61,311 nucleotides of DNA from Myceligenerans indicum. GTDB taxonomy: Bacteria > Actinomycetota > Actinomycetes > Actinomycetales > Cellulomonadaceae. The notes under the pieces are model-generated. The model was not told the DNA's origin, did not search any database, and was given only the letters and a program-made list of their open reading frames with translations. The stretch covers positions 1 to 61,311 of the forward strand of contig NZ_JABBYC010000025.1 of the NCBI RefSeq assembly GCF_016742955.1, written 5' to 3'. Position 1 is the stretch's first letter, and every line of letters begins with the position of its first letter. Positions 1-7,699 of this stretch are shown here, piece by piece. A program made the position numbers and the translations under genes.

Positions 1-116
1 TACAAGACACTAAGCTTGAGATTGTCGCTGCCCAGGGAAGCTTTTTTTTTCAAGCAGAAGACGGCATACGCGATGTAGCTCCGTCTCGTGGGCTCGGAGA
101 TGTGTATAAGAGACAG
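1..116. other. Sequencing adapter and unassigned artefact at the contig start
   Basis: Bases 51-74 match the Illumina P7 oligonucleotide with one substitution (C instead of A at 71). Bases 75-82 (GTAGCTCC) sit where an 8-nt i7 index belongs. Bases 83-116 match the 34-nt Nextera read-2 adapter, ending in the transposase mosaic end AGAGACAG. Nine T residues at 42-50 precede P7, as in the poly-T spacer of surface-bound P7 oligos. Bases 1-41 I cannot assign; their base composition is unlike the genome that follows. None of this is biological sequence of the organism. Translation through the mosaic end gives the peptide MCIRDS, a known database contaminant signature. Confidence 0.97.
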
Positions 117-117
117 C

Positions 118-2385
118 CCCGGTACACCACCCGAGCCCCCCGCCGCCGCGCCCCACCGGACCGATCCACCGCAGGCACGGCGCCCGATGCCGCCGTCAGT
201 CGGTGATCTCATCCTGCGGGGCGCCGCCGGCGCCGGCATCCCTGTCTTCCTCACCGGCTCCTTCGAGGACGGCCTGCCGCTGCTGTGGGCGAACGAGGCG
301 TTCGAGAAGTACGCGGACGTGCGGTTCGCCGACCTTGCGGGCCGCGGGCTGTCCGTGCTGCGCGACAGGCTCGGCGACCACGACGACATCGGTGCGCTCC
401 GTGACCACCTGGCCGGGGGCCAGGAGGTGCAGGCCATGGCCCGTTCCGCCCTCCGGGGTGGGGTCTCGGGCTGGGTGCAGCTCACCCTGACACCGGTACG
501 CGCGGGGCACGGGGAGCGGGTCACGCACTGGATCGGGATCAGCGTCGACGTCTCGGAGCACATGGAACGCCAGGCGGCCCAGCTGGCCAGCCTCACCATG
601 GAGAACCGGCAGCGTGAGGACAACGACCTGATCGCTCAGACCACCGAGCTGCTCACGGACCTCGAGTACCCGTACGTGCTGCGCGACATCGCCGAACTGC
701 TCGGCCACGTCGTGAAGTGGGCGGGCTTCTACGTCAACGACGACGGCCTCAAGCCCGCCGAGGGTATCGACGTGGCGAACCCGCCCTCGGGACGCGGACG
801 CCGGCACGCGCGGTACGTCGCGGGCGACGACCAGCCGCGCGGCGGACCGCCCCGCGGTGCCCAGGACCAGCTCGGAGACGCGACCTCGACCGGCGATGCC
901 GCGGCGCTCGCCCCGGGCCGGCTCCTCGAGGTGGTCGACACGGTCCAGGATCTACTCGACGGCAAGGGAGACGAGCCCGTCACCCTGCACCTCGACATTC
1001 CGCACGCCCAGTACTCGGCGTCGGGCTGGCTGCAGCGAGAACTCAGCAGACGCCTCACGGACGAGATCGGCGAAGTGCCCCGCAGCGTCGTCGTGCACCC
1101 CGTGGCCGGGCGGAAGAGCACGCTGGGCCTGCTGGTGGTCTGGCTCGACGACACCGGCGCGGACGAGGTCCTGCTCTACGAGGGGACGGACGAGTCCGAG
1201 GAGGTGCGGGGCGTGCTGGAGGTCGTGGCGCGCCGCGCCGGGAACGCGATCGACAACGCGCGCCTCTATGCCCGCGAGCACCGGCTCGCGGAGACGTTGC
1301 AGCGGGCCATGCTCCCCGAACAGGCGGACGTCCCCGGTCTCGACGTGTGGACCTACTACGCGCCCAACGCGGAGCACGCGCAGGTGGGCGGCGACTGGTA
1401 CGACATCCTGCAGATCTCCACCGAGGTGGTGGGGCTCGTCATCGGGGACGTCGTCGGGCACGACGTCGAGGCCGCCGCCACCATGGGCCAGCTGCGGTCG
1501 GTGGTGCGGTCCTACGCGTTCGAGCTGTCCAAGCCGGGTCTCGTGCTGGAGAAGGTCGACCAGCTCGTCGCGGGGATGGGCATCCCGCGCTCGGCGAGCA
1601 TGGTGTACGCCGCACTGCGCAAGAACGAGGCCGGCCGACAGGCCATCGAGTACTCCAGGGCCGGGCACCTACCGCCGCTGCTGCTGCGTTCCGGTGAGGT
1701 CATCACGCTGGACGAGGGTGGTGGCGCACTGGTCGGGTTCGGCTCACGCGAACGCACCACCGGCACCCAGGAGCTCCGCCCGGGTGACACCTTGCTCTTC
1801 TACACGGATGGCCTGATCGAGCGGCGCGACCGGCCCCTGCGGCTCGGGCTGGAGGCGCTGCTGGAGACCGCGGCGGCGATACAGGCGAAGGACGCGGCCG
1901 GCGTGGGCGAGGAGCTGCTGGCCAGGCTGGCGGACAAGCCGGAGGACGACGTGGCGATCGTCGTCGTGCGTATCCCCGACCCCGAGGGGGACCGGGCGCA
2001 GCCGACTCTGTCGCCACGATGGCGTCGCTGGATGCTGCCGAGCGAGCCGTCGTCCATCGGGCGGGCGCGGCACGCGGTGCTGCGCACCTGCCAGGCCTGG
2101 GGGATCGAGGAGTCGGCGCAGGCCGAGCTGGTGGTGTCGGAGCTGGTGGCCAACGGCGTGCTGCACGGATGGGGCCACATCGCACTGCGGCTCTACGACA
2201 CCGGCGAGGGGCTGCGGATCGAGGTCGAGGACTCCAACCCGGCGCCCCCGGTCGCCACGGACGGACACCCGAACCGCCTGGGCGGCTTCGGAATGCAGAT
2301 CGTGGACCGTCTGGCCGAATGGGGCTGGCGTCCGTCGGGAACGGGAAAGCTGGTCTGGGCCAAGCTCCGCGACCAGGCGAAGTAG
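118..2385 (+). CDS. PP2C/SpoIIE-type serine phosphatase with PAS, GAF and HATPase domains (5' partial)
   Basis: Signalling protein likely to dephosphorylate an anti-anti-sigma factor and/or act as an RsbW-like kinase in a partner-switching stress pathway. From the Met codon at 187 the order is PAS fold (LWANEAFEKYADV, about residues 10-120), a GAF-like region, a SpoIIE/PP2C phosphatase (GGDWYD, GDVVGHD, LLFYTDGLIERR, DDVAIVVV; the Asp residues bind metal), and a C-terminal HATPase (SELVANGVLHG, IEVEDSNPAPP, GGFGMQIVDRL). Genomic sequence starts only at 117, so the true N-terminus may be lost. ATG 187 starts just before the PAS fold but has only a weak ribosome-binding site; codons 118-186 are Pro/Ala-rich and could be linker or non-coding. 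Any N-terminus reading MGSEMCIRDS is adapter-derived. Convergent with fba, 25 nt apart. Family call is firm; the partner is unknown. Confidence 0.88.
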   Translation, partial: PGTPPEPPAAAPHRTDPPQARRPMPPSVGDLILRGAAGAGIPVFLTGSFEDGLPLLWANEAFEKYADVRFADLAGRGLSVLRDRLGDHDDIGALRDHLAGGQEVQAMARSALRGGVSGWVQLTLTPVRAGHGERVTHWIGISVDVSEHMERQAAQLASLTMENRQREDNDLIAQTTELLTDLEYPYVLRDIAELLGHVVKWAGFYVNDDGLKPAEGIDVANPPSGRGRRHARYVAGDDQPRGGPPRGAQDQLGDATSTGDAAALAPGRLLEVVDTVQDLLDGKGDEPVTLHLDIPHAQYSASGWLQRELSRRLTDEIGEVPRSVVVHPVAGRKSTLGLLVVWLDDTGADEVLLYEGTDESEEVRGVLEVVARRAGNAIDNARLYAREHRLAETLQRAMLPEQADVPGLDVWTYYAPNAEHAQVGGDWYDILQISTEVVGLVIGDVVGHDVEAAATMGQLRSVVRSYAFELSKPGLVLEKVDQLVAGMGIPRSASMVYAALRKNEAGRQAIEYSRAGHLPPLLLRSGEVITLDEGGGALVGFGSRERTTGTQELRPGDTLLFYTDGLIERRDRPLRLGLEALLETAAAIQAKDAAGVGEELLARLADKPEDDVAIVVVRIPDPEGDRAQPTLSPRWRRWMLPSEPSSIGRARHAVLRTCQAWGIEESAQAELVVSELVANGVLHGWGHIALRLYDTGEGLRIEVEDSNPAPPVATDGHPNRLGGFGMQIVDRLAEWGWRPSGTGKLVWAKLRDQAK

Positions 2386-2410
2386 TGTCGCCCGGCCGCG
2401 GAGCCGTGGG

Positions 2411-3433
2411 TCACTTCATCTTGGTGCCGGCGCTCCGGAGCTGCTGGCACGCCTCGACGATGCGGGCGGCCATGCCGGCCTCGGCCAGCTTGCCCCACGC
2501 GCGCGGGTCGTAGGCCTTCTTGTTGCCGACCTCGCCGTCGACCTTCAGGACGCCGTCGTAGTTCTTGAAGAAGTGGTCGGCCACCGGACGGCTGAACGCG
2601 TACTGCGTGTCCGTGTCGATGTTCATCTTGATGACGCCGTTGTCGACGGCCTCGGCGATCTCCGCCTCGGTCGAGCCGGAGCCACCGTGGAAGACCAGGT
2701 CGAACGGGTTCTCCTTGCCGATCTCGTCGCCGACGGCCTTCTGGATGTCCGCGAGGATGGACGGGCGGAGCTTGACCGCGCCCGGCTTGTACACGCCGTG
2801 CACGTTGCCGAAGGTCAGAGCCGTCAGGTACCGGCCCTTCTCGCCGGCGCCGAGAGCCTTGACCGTGGCCAGGCCGTCCGCGGGCGTGGTGTAGAGCTTC
2901 TCGTTGATCTCGGCCTCGTGGCCGTCCTCCTCGCCGCCGACGACGCCGACCTCGATCTCGAGGATCGTCCGCGCGGCCTGCGACAGCTCGAGGAGCTCGG
3001 CGGAGATGACGAGGTTCTCGTCCAGCGGGACGGTCGAGCCGTCGTACATGTGCGACTGGAACGTCGGGTTCTGGCCGTTCTTGACCTGCTCCGCCTCGAT
3101 GGCGAGCAGCGGCTTCACCCAGGAGTCGAGGTTCTCCTTGACGCAGTGGTCGGTGTGGATCGCGATGTTGACGGGGTAGTTCTTCGCGACCTCGTTGGCG
3201 TAGGCGGCCAGGGCGAGCGAACCGGCGATGCGGTCCTTGATCGTGGCGCCCGAGCCGTACTCGCCGCCGCCGACCGACACCTGGATGATGCCGTCCGACT
3301 CCGCCTCGGCGAAGCCGCGGAGGGCTGCGGTGATGGTCTGCGACGACGTGATGTTGACCGCGGGGTAGGCGAACTTGCCGGCCTTGGCCCGGTCGATCAT
3401 CTCGCCGTAGACCTCGGGGGTTGCGATGGGCAT
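2411..3433 (-). CDS. fbaA: Class II fructose-bisphosphate aldolase
   Basis: Cytosolic Zn-dependent aldolase interconverting fructose 1,6-bisphosphate with glyceraldehyde 3-phosphate and dihydroxyacetone phosphate in glycolysis and gluconeogenesis. 340 residues, normal for the family. Zinc-site motif HTDHC lies near residue 93; the phosphate/metal loops FHGGSGSTEAEI and NIDTDTQYAF are present. I chose ATG at 3433 because GGAG lies 9 nt upstream and the family begins PIATPEVY; a start at 3505 would add 24 residues with no homology. A TAAGAT hexamer (3511-3516, minus strand) is a candidate -10 for a leadered transcript. Confidence 0.96.
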   Translation of the reverse strand: MPIATPEVYGEMIDRAKAGKFAYPAVNITSSQTITAALRGFAEAESDGIIQVSVGGGEYGSGATIKDRIAGSLALAAYANEVAKNYPVNIAIHTDHCVKENLDSWVKPLLAIEAEQVKNGQNPTFQSHMYDGSTVPLDENLVISAELLELSQAARTILEIEVGVVGGEEDGHEAEINEKLYTTPADGLATVKALGAGEKGRYLTALTFGNVHGVYKPGAVKLRPSILADIQKAVGDEIGKENPFDLVFHGGSGSTEAEIAEAVDNGVIKMNIDTDTQYAFSRPVADHFFKNYDGVLKVDGEVGNKKAYDPRAWGKLAEAGMAARIVEACQQLRSAGTKMK

Positions 3434-3510
3434 CTGCTCCAGCTCCAAGTTGCTCGTGGTGTGGGCGGCCGTCGCTTCCAGATCCGGGTCCGCCCGGGTA
3501 TGCACCCACG

Positions 3511-3540
3511 ATCTTATGCGCGCTCACGCCGCGCGGCGTG
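3511..3540 (-). promoter_or_regulatory. Candidate fbaA promoter next to a 16-bp palindrome
   Basis: On the minus strand TAAGAT (3516-3511) is a plausible -10 about 80 nt before the fbaA start. Just upstream lies the perfect palindrome CACGCCGCGCGGCGTG (3525-3540), which would cover the -35 to -10 spacer. It could be an operator or the terminator of the methyltransferase gene that ends at 3639. The rest of the 205-nt gap 3434-3638 shows nothing else I recognise. Confidence 0.4.
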
Positions 3541-3638
3541 GCCGTCCACGACAAGATCCCGTGCTGCCGATTGCGTTCCATGGCCACTTCTTGACCTTGC
3601 CGCAGGCGGCAGCGCCGGGAAGGCCCGGACGGGACGCC

Positions 3639-4403
3639 TCACAGATGCCGTGCGGCCCAGGCGTGCATGGCGATCGCCGCGGCGGCGCCGGCGTTGACGG
3701 AGCGCGTCGACCCGTACTGCGTGATGTGCAGGACGACGTCGCACACCGCCTGCGCCTCCGGTGTGAGTCCCGTGGACTCCTGACCGAACAGCAGGACGCA
3801 GCGGGGTGGCAGGACGTACCCCTCGATCGGCACCGATCCCGGGATGTTGTCGATCCCGACCACCGGGAGGCGGCGGCCGTCGTCCCCACCGGGCGCCGCG
3901 GCCCACGCGGCCAGCGCCTCCGCATCCGGATGGTGGTGGACGTGCAGGTAGCGGTCGGTGACCATCGCCCCGCGGCGGTTCCAGCGCCGTCGTCCCACGA
4001 CGTGCACCCCCGCGGCGTTGAAGGCGTTGGCGGTGCGAACCACGGACCCGATGTTCAGGTCGTGCGACCAGTTCTCGATCGCCACGTGGAGCCGGCGGTC
4101 TGGCGGGCGGCGGGCATCCATGTCGGCGACGATCGCCTCGACCCTCCAGTAGCGGTACCGGTCGGTGACGTTCCGCCGGTCGCCCTCGGCGAGCAGCTCG
4201 GGGTCGTAGCGAGGGTCGGGACGGGGTCCGGCGCCGTCGTCCACGGTGGGCCAGGCCGTGGGACCGCCGGGCCACGGGCCGACGCCGACGGCCGGAGCGC
4301 CCGGCGGGGAACCGCCGCCGGCCTCCGGGGGCCCGTCCACGGCACCCGGGGTCCCGTCCCCGGCGCCTGGACCGGTCGCTCTCCCGTCGTCCTCAGGCGT
4401 CAC
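3639..4403 (-). CDS. TrmH/SpoU-family RNA 2'-O-methyltransferase
   Basis: SAM-dependent SPOUT-fold enzyme that would 2'-O-methylate a ribose in rRNA or tRNA; the target base cannot be read from sequence. The three SpoU motifs are visible: NIGSVVRTANAF (about residues 116-127), LLFGQESTGL, and STRSVNAGAAAAIAMHAW at the C-terminus. The first 60 residues are Gly/Pro-rich and probably disordered. The GTG start at 4403 overlaps the end of the upstream DUF368 gene by 11 nt, so translation is probably coupled. An internal start would remove only the disordered tail. Confidence 0.85.
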   Translation of the reverse strand: MTPEDDGRATGPGAGDGTPGAVDGPPEAGGGSPPGAPAVGVGPWPGGPTAWPTVDDGAGPRPDPRYDPELLAEGDRRNVTDRYRYWRVEAIVADMDARRPPDRRLHVAIENWSHDLNIGSVVRTANAFNAAGVHVVGRRRWNRRGAMVTDRYLHVHHHPDAEALAAWAAAPGGDDGRRLPVVGIDNIPGSVPIEGYVLPPRCVLLFGQESTGLTPEAQAVCDVVLHITQYGSTRSVNAGAAAAIAMHAWAARHL

Positions 4404-5346
4404 GGCTCGCCCGGGACTCCCACAGGATGGCCAGCAGCACGACCCCTGCTCCGGCCAGTGCCAGCAGCAGCGGACCCGCCACCGATCCGGTCGGTGCGAG
4501 GAGAGCGTGGGACTCGCTCTGCCACGGCCAGAGGGACCGCAGCGAGCCCAGCATCAGGCCGGAGAGAACCACCATCGTGCCCTGGCGGCGGTTGTGCAGC
4601 AGCCACCGCAACAGCTTCACGAAGCTTCCGAGACCCACCAGAGCGCCGAGGGCGAACACCGCGACGAAGCCGAGGTCGCGCTGGTCGATCGCATGCTGCA
4701 CGGGCACGTACAGGCCCATCACGAGGAGCAGGAACGAACCCGAGACGCCAGGCAGGACGAGCGCGTTGATCGCGATGGCCGCACCGATGAAGACATACCA
4801 GAGCTGGGGCTCGTCGACCTCGGCCGCGGGCAGGCCCGTCAGGACGAACGCCGCCGCGGCAGCCGCCAGGAACAGCACGGTGTCCAGCAGCCCGAACCGG
4901 CGCGGCAGCATGCGCAGCGGAACCGCGATGCTGACCGCGATCATGCCGAAGAACACGGCGCGGGTCGGCACCGGGTGTGACTCGAGCAGCGGCGCGATCA
5001 GTTTCAGCGACAGCAGCAGCACCACGGCCATCCCGCCCAGCACCGGCACCAGGAAGGGCCAGTTGACGTCCTTCACCGCACGAATGCCCGGGCCCACGCC
5101 GCGTCCCCGCACGACGCCCGTGACCAGTTCCCGGCCGGCGTGGACGAGCTGGCTCGCGGCGTCGATCAGCTGGTCGTAGAGGCCGATGACCAACGCGATG
5201 GTTCCGCCGGAGATGCCGGGGACCGACTCGGCGGCGCCGACGAGCCCACCCCGCACGACGTTCAGGGGCGCGGAGGCCCAGGTCGACGCGCGGCCGGAGG
5301 ACGACGTGGCGTGGCGAGGCGACGAGGCGTCGTGCTGGGTAGTCAC
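4393..5346 (-). CDS. DUF368 polytopic membrane protein (PopT-like)
   Basis: Integral membrane protein of 317 residues with about nine hydrophobic segments. The signature near residue 35, RGGLVGAAESVPGISGGTIA, identifies DUF368. Members of this family have been linked to undecaprenyl-phosphate translocation (PopT); that role here is inference from the family. The GTG start is preceded by TACGCT with a 7-nt gap (5354-5359) and no Shine-Dalgarno, pointing to a leaderless transcript. The downstream SpoU methyltransferase overlaps its 3' end. Confidence 0.85.
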   Translation of the reverse strand: MTTQHDASSPRHATSSSGRASTWASAPLNVVRGGLVGAAESVPGISGGTIALVIGLYDQLIDAASQLVHAGRELVTGVVRGRGVGPGIRAVKDVNWPFLVPVLGGMAVVLLLSLKLIAPLLESHPVPTRAVFFGMIAVSIAVPLRMLPRRFGLLDTVLFLAAAAAAFVLTGLPAAEVDEPQLWYVFIGAAIAINALVLPGVSGSFLLLVMGLYVPVQHAIDQRDLGFVAVFALGALVGLGSFVKLLRWLLHNRRQGTMVVLSGLMLGSLRSLWPWQSESHALLAPTGSVAGPLLLALAGAGVVLLAILWESRASRDA

Positions 5347-5353
5347 GACACGC

Positions 5354-5359
5354 AGCGTA
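5354..5359 (-). promoter_or_regulatory. Leaderless -10 element before the DUF368 gene
   Basis: Minus strand reads TACGCT, 7 nt, then the GTG start at 5346. No ribosome-binding site is present. The same TACGCT-N7-start arrangement precedes pyrE and the SDR gene. Confidence 0.55.
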
Positions 5360-5365
5360 CTGGCC

Positions 5366-6094
5366 TCAGATCTTCTCGAAGCCCATCCCGGGCAGGTCGA
5401 TGTCGCCGCCCTGTTCGAAGACCGGCTGCCCCTTCTCCAGCGGGACCGTCAGACGGGCCACGTCCACGAGCCTCGTCGAGAGCTGCGCGAGGTTTTCCGC
5501 ACTGGTGCGGCCCGCGGTCCAGACCAGCACGGACGGACCGTCCACCCGGATCCGGGTGCTCTGGAAGTCGGGCAGCATCAGCATCGACATGAAGCGCGGG
5601 TCGAGCACCCGGCGCGCGAAGTCGTCGTCGGAGGCGCGCACCCGCCAGGCGTCGTCGAACGCGGGGTTGCCCACCTGGACGTCCTGTCCGCCGAACGCCT
5701 TCTGAAGCTTGTCGCGCCAGCCCTCGGGCGTGAGCTCGAGGCGCGGCTCCGCCGGCTCCTCGTCGAGCACGACCACGTGGGCGTGCCGCTTGCGGGAGAA
5801 CCTCGACTCCGCCGTACCGGTACGCCAGGTGTGCGTGAACGAGATCATGCGGTGTCCGGAGACCTCGCCGTACAGCACGTCCGTGGCGGGGAGCGGCACA
5901 CCCTGCAGGAACGGGCCGCCCTGCCAGCGGCCGGGCAGCTCGGGATCGGATCTCGCCTCCGCGGGCTCCCATCCGTTCATGTCGGCCCACTCGGCGATGT
6001 CCTTGACACGACGACGATCGCGCAGCGGCCTGGTGGCGAGGATGCCACCCACGAGCACCACTGCCACGGCCAGGAACAGGACAAAAGGCTCCAT
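5366..6094 (-). CDS. Membrane-anchored protein of unknown function
   Basis: 242 residues. One N-terminal hydrophobic segment (about residues 4-22, FVLFLAVAVVLVGGILA) followed by RPLRDRRR suggests a signal anchor with a soluble domain of about 210 residues. The soluble part resembles actinobacterial DUF3137-type proteins in layout, but I cannot assign a family with confidence. The start at 6094 is preceded by TATATT with a 6-nt gap, so the transcript is probably leaderless. Same strand as its neighbours but transcribed from its own promoter. Confidence 0.7.
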   Translation of the reverse strand: MEPFVLFLAVAVVLVGGILATRPLRDRRRVKDIAEWADMNGWEPAEARSDPELPGRWQGGPFLQGVPLPATDVLYGEVSGHRMISFTHTWRTGTAESRFSRKRHAHVVVLDEEPAEPRLELTPEGWRDKLQKAFGGQDVQVGNPAFDDAWRVRASDDDFARRVLDPRFMSMLMLPDFQSTRIRVDGPSVLVWTAGRTSAENLAQLSTRLVDVARLTVPLEKGQPVFEQGGDIDLPGMGFEKI

Positions 6095-6100
6095 GGCGTA

Positions 6101-6106
6101 AATATA
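6101..6106 (-). promoter_or_regulatory. Leaderless -10 element before the membrane-anchored protein gene
   Basis: Minus strand reads TATATT, 6 nt, then ATG at 6094. This is a near-consensus -10 hexamer in an unusually AT-rich patch of this genome. Confidence 0.6.
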
Positions 6107-6226
6107 TCGTCAAGCCAGCCTCATGTCCTCACCTGCGCCAATGTCGGTGCACGTCCTTCACCGATGCGCGCCACACCTGTGGGATCCCGACAACGCCTCG
6201 CCGCCCCCCGGGCTCACCCCCCGGGC

Positions 6227-6802
6227 TCACTCCAGTCCCAGATCCTTCAGGCCGATCGGGAAGGTGTACTCCAGCCCGAGCGCCTCGATCTTCTCCTTGG
6301 CCCCCGTGTCACGGTCGACGAGCGTCGCGACGCCGGCCACCTCGGCGCCCTCGGCCTGCACGGCTTCGACGGCCTGGAGCAGGGACCCACCGGTGGTGGT
6401 CGTGTCATCCACCACGACGACCCTGCGTCCCGCGATCCCCGGCCCCTCGATCCGCCGGCCCGTGCCGTGCGCCTTGGCCTCCTTGCGGATCACGAACGCG
6501 TCGAGATCCTGTCCCCGCGACGCCGCGGCGTGCAGCAGGGCCGTGGCGATCGGGTCCGCGCCCATCGTCAGGCCGCCCACGGCGTCCACGTCGGCCGTGC
6601 CGAGCCCGGCCTCCTCGAGATGGTCCAGCAGCACGTGCCCGATCAGGGGCGCGGCCCGGTGGTGCAGCGAGACCCGACGCAGGTCGACGTAGTAGTCCGC
6701 CTCACGGCCGGAGCTCAGGGTCACCTTGCCGTGCACGACGGCGAGCTCCTTGATGAGATCGATCAGCTGCTCGCGGGGCGTGGGGGAGAAATCAGCGCTC
6801 AC
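6227..6802 (-). CDS. pyrE: Orotate phosphoribosyltransferase
   Basis: Transfers the phosphoribosyl group of PRPP to orotate, giving orotidine 5'-phosphate in UMP synthesis. 191 residues, normal length. The PRPP-binding motif VVVVDDTTTTGGSL (about residues 123-136) is intact. The GTG start has TACGCT ending 7 nt upstream and no Shine-Dalgarno. No other pyr genes are adjacent. The short gap 6095-6226 contains a small direct repeat (CCCCCCGGGCTCAC) just after the stop codon and nothing else recognised. Confidence 0.95.
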   Translation of the reverse strand: MSADFSPTPREQLIDLIKELAVVHGKVTLSSGREADYYVDLRRVSLHHRAAPLIGHVLLDHLEEAGLGTADVDAVGGLTMGADPIATALLHAAASRGQDLDAFVIRKEAKAHGTGRRIEGPGIAGRRVVVVDDTTTTGGSLLQAVEAVQAEGAEVAGVATLVDRDTGAKEKIEALGLEYTFPIGLKDLGLE

Positions 6803-6809
6803 GAGAGCA

Positions 6810-6815
6810 AGCGTA
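6810..6815 (-). promoter_or_regulatory. Leaderless -10 element before pyrE
   Basis: Minus strand reads TACGCT, 7 nt, then GTG at 6802. Confidence 0.55.
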
Positions 6816-6869
6816 CGTGGCGCCGCCGCCCGCCGGCCGGTTGTCCACAGCCCGGCAGGCCGGTCGTGG

Positions 6870-7637
6870 TCAGCGGAGCTTGCCCACCGCGCGGACCGCC
6901 CATCGCGGCATCGCGCGCAACACCGCCGAGGCCACCGCGTAGCGCACCGACGGGGTCGAGATCACCACGCCCCGGCGCACGTCCGCGAGCGCCTGCCGCA
7001 CGACGGACGGGGCGTCCAGCCAGCCCCAGCTCGGGACGGACGACTTCGGGATGCCGGCCCGATCGTGGAACTCGGTGTGCGTGAATCCGGGGCACACGAC
7101 GGTGGCGGTGACCCCCGTGCCCTTCAGGTCGACGGCGAGACCCTCGGTGAACGAGAGCACGTAGGCCTTGGCGGCAGCGTAGGTTCCGCCGGCGGTGAGC
7201 GCGGCGACCGAGGAGACGTTGAGCACCGCGCCGCGCCCGCGCGCCACCATCTGCTGCACGGCGGCATGGCTGAGGCGCACCACGGCACGGACCATCACGT
7301 CGACGCCGGCCATCTCACCGGTCGCCCCGCCGCCGGTGAACCGGCCGGGCGTGGCGAACCCCGCGTTGTTGACCAGGAGGCCGACGGGGGCGGGGCCGCT
7401 GCCGGCTCCCGTGGCGGCGAGCCGGGCGGCGACGGACTCCACGTCGTCGTGCACGGAGAGGTCTGCCGGCAGCACCTCGACGGCGACGCCCGTCGTGGCG
7501 CGGATGTCCTGGGCGACCTCGTCCAGGCGCTCCTTGTTCCGCGCGACGAGCACGAGGTCGTGCTGCGCCGCGGCGAGCTGCCGTGCGAACTCCAGTCCCA
7601 GTCCGGCTGACGCGCCGGTGATCAGTGCGGTACCCAT
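6870..7637 (-). CDS. Short-chain dehydrogenase/reductase
   Basis: NAD(P)-dependent oxidoreductase with a Rossmann fold, 255 residues. Cofactor motif TGASAGLG at residues 8-15, NNAG near residue 90, and the catalytic Ser plus YAAAKAY (YxxxK) near residue 157 are present. The substrate is unknown; the C-terminal LxxAMPRWAVRAVGK segment is basic and may bind membrane. TACGCT ends 7 nt before the ATG, suggesting a leaderless transcript. It lies between pyrE and the sigma-factor operon without overlap. Confidence 0.9.
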   Translation of the reverse strand: MGTALITGASAGLGLEFARQLAAAQHDLVLVARNKERLDEVAQDIRATTGVAVEVLPADLSVHDDVESVAARLAATGAGSGPAPVGLLVNNAGFATPGRFTGGGATGEMAGVDVMVRAVVRLSHAAVQQMVARGRGAVLNVSSVAALTAGGTYAAAKAYVLSFTEGLAVDLKGTGVTATVVCPGFTHTEFHDRAGIPKSSVPSWGWLDAPSVVRQALADVRRGVVISTPSVRYAVASAVLRAMPRWAVRAVGKLR

Positions 7638-7644
7638 GGGGCGC

Positions 7645-7650
7645 AGCGTA
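7645..7650 (-). promoter_or_regulatory. Leaderless -10 element before the SDR gene
   Basis: Minus strand reads TACGCT, 7 nt, then ATG at 7637. Confidence 0.55.
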
Positions 7651-7699
7651 GGGGCGCGGGACGGGGGCAGTCACGGGCCGCTCTCCGGGAGCACGTCGC

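Noticed and set aside
88..117. Start of the phosphatase at GTG 88
   Set aside because: These codons are adapter sequence, not genome.
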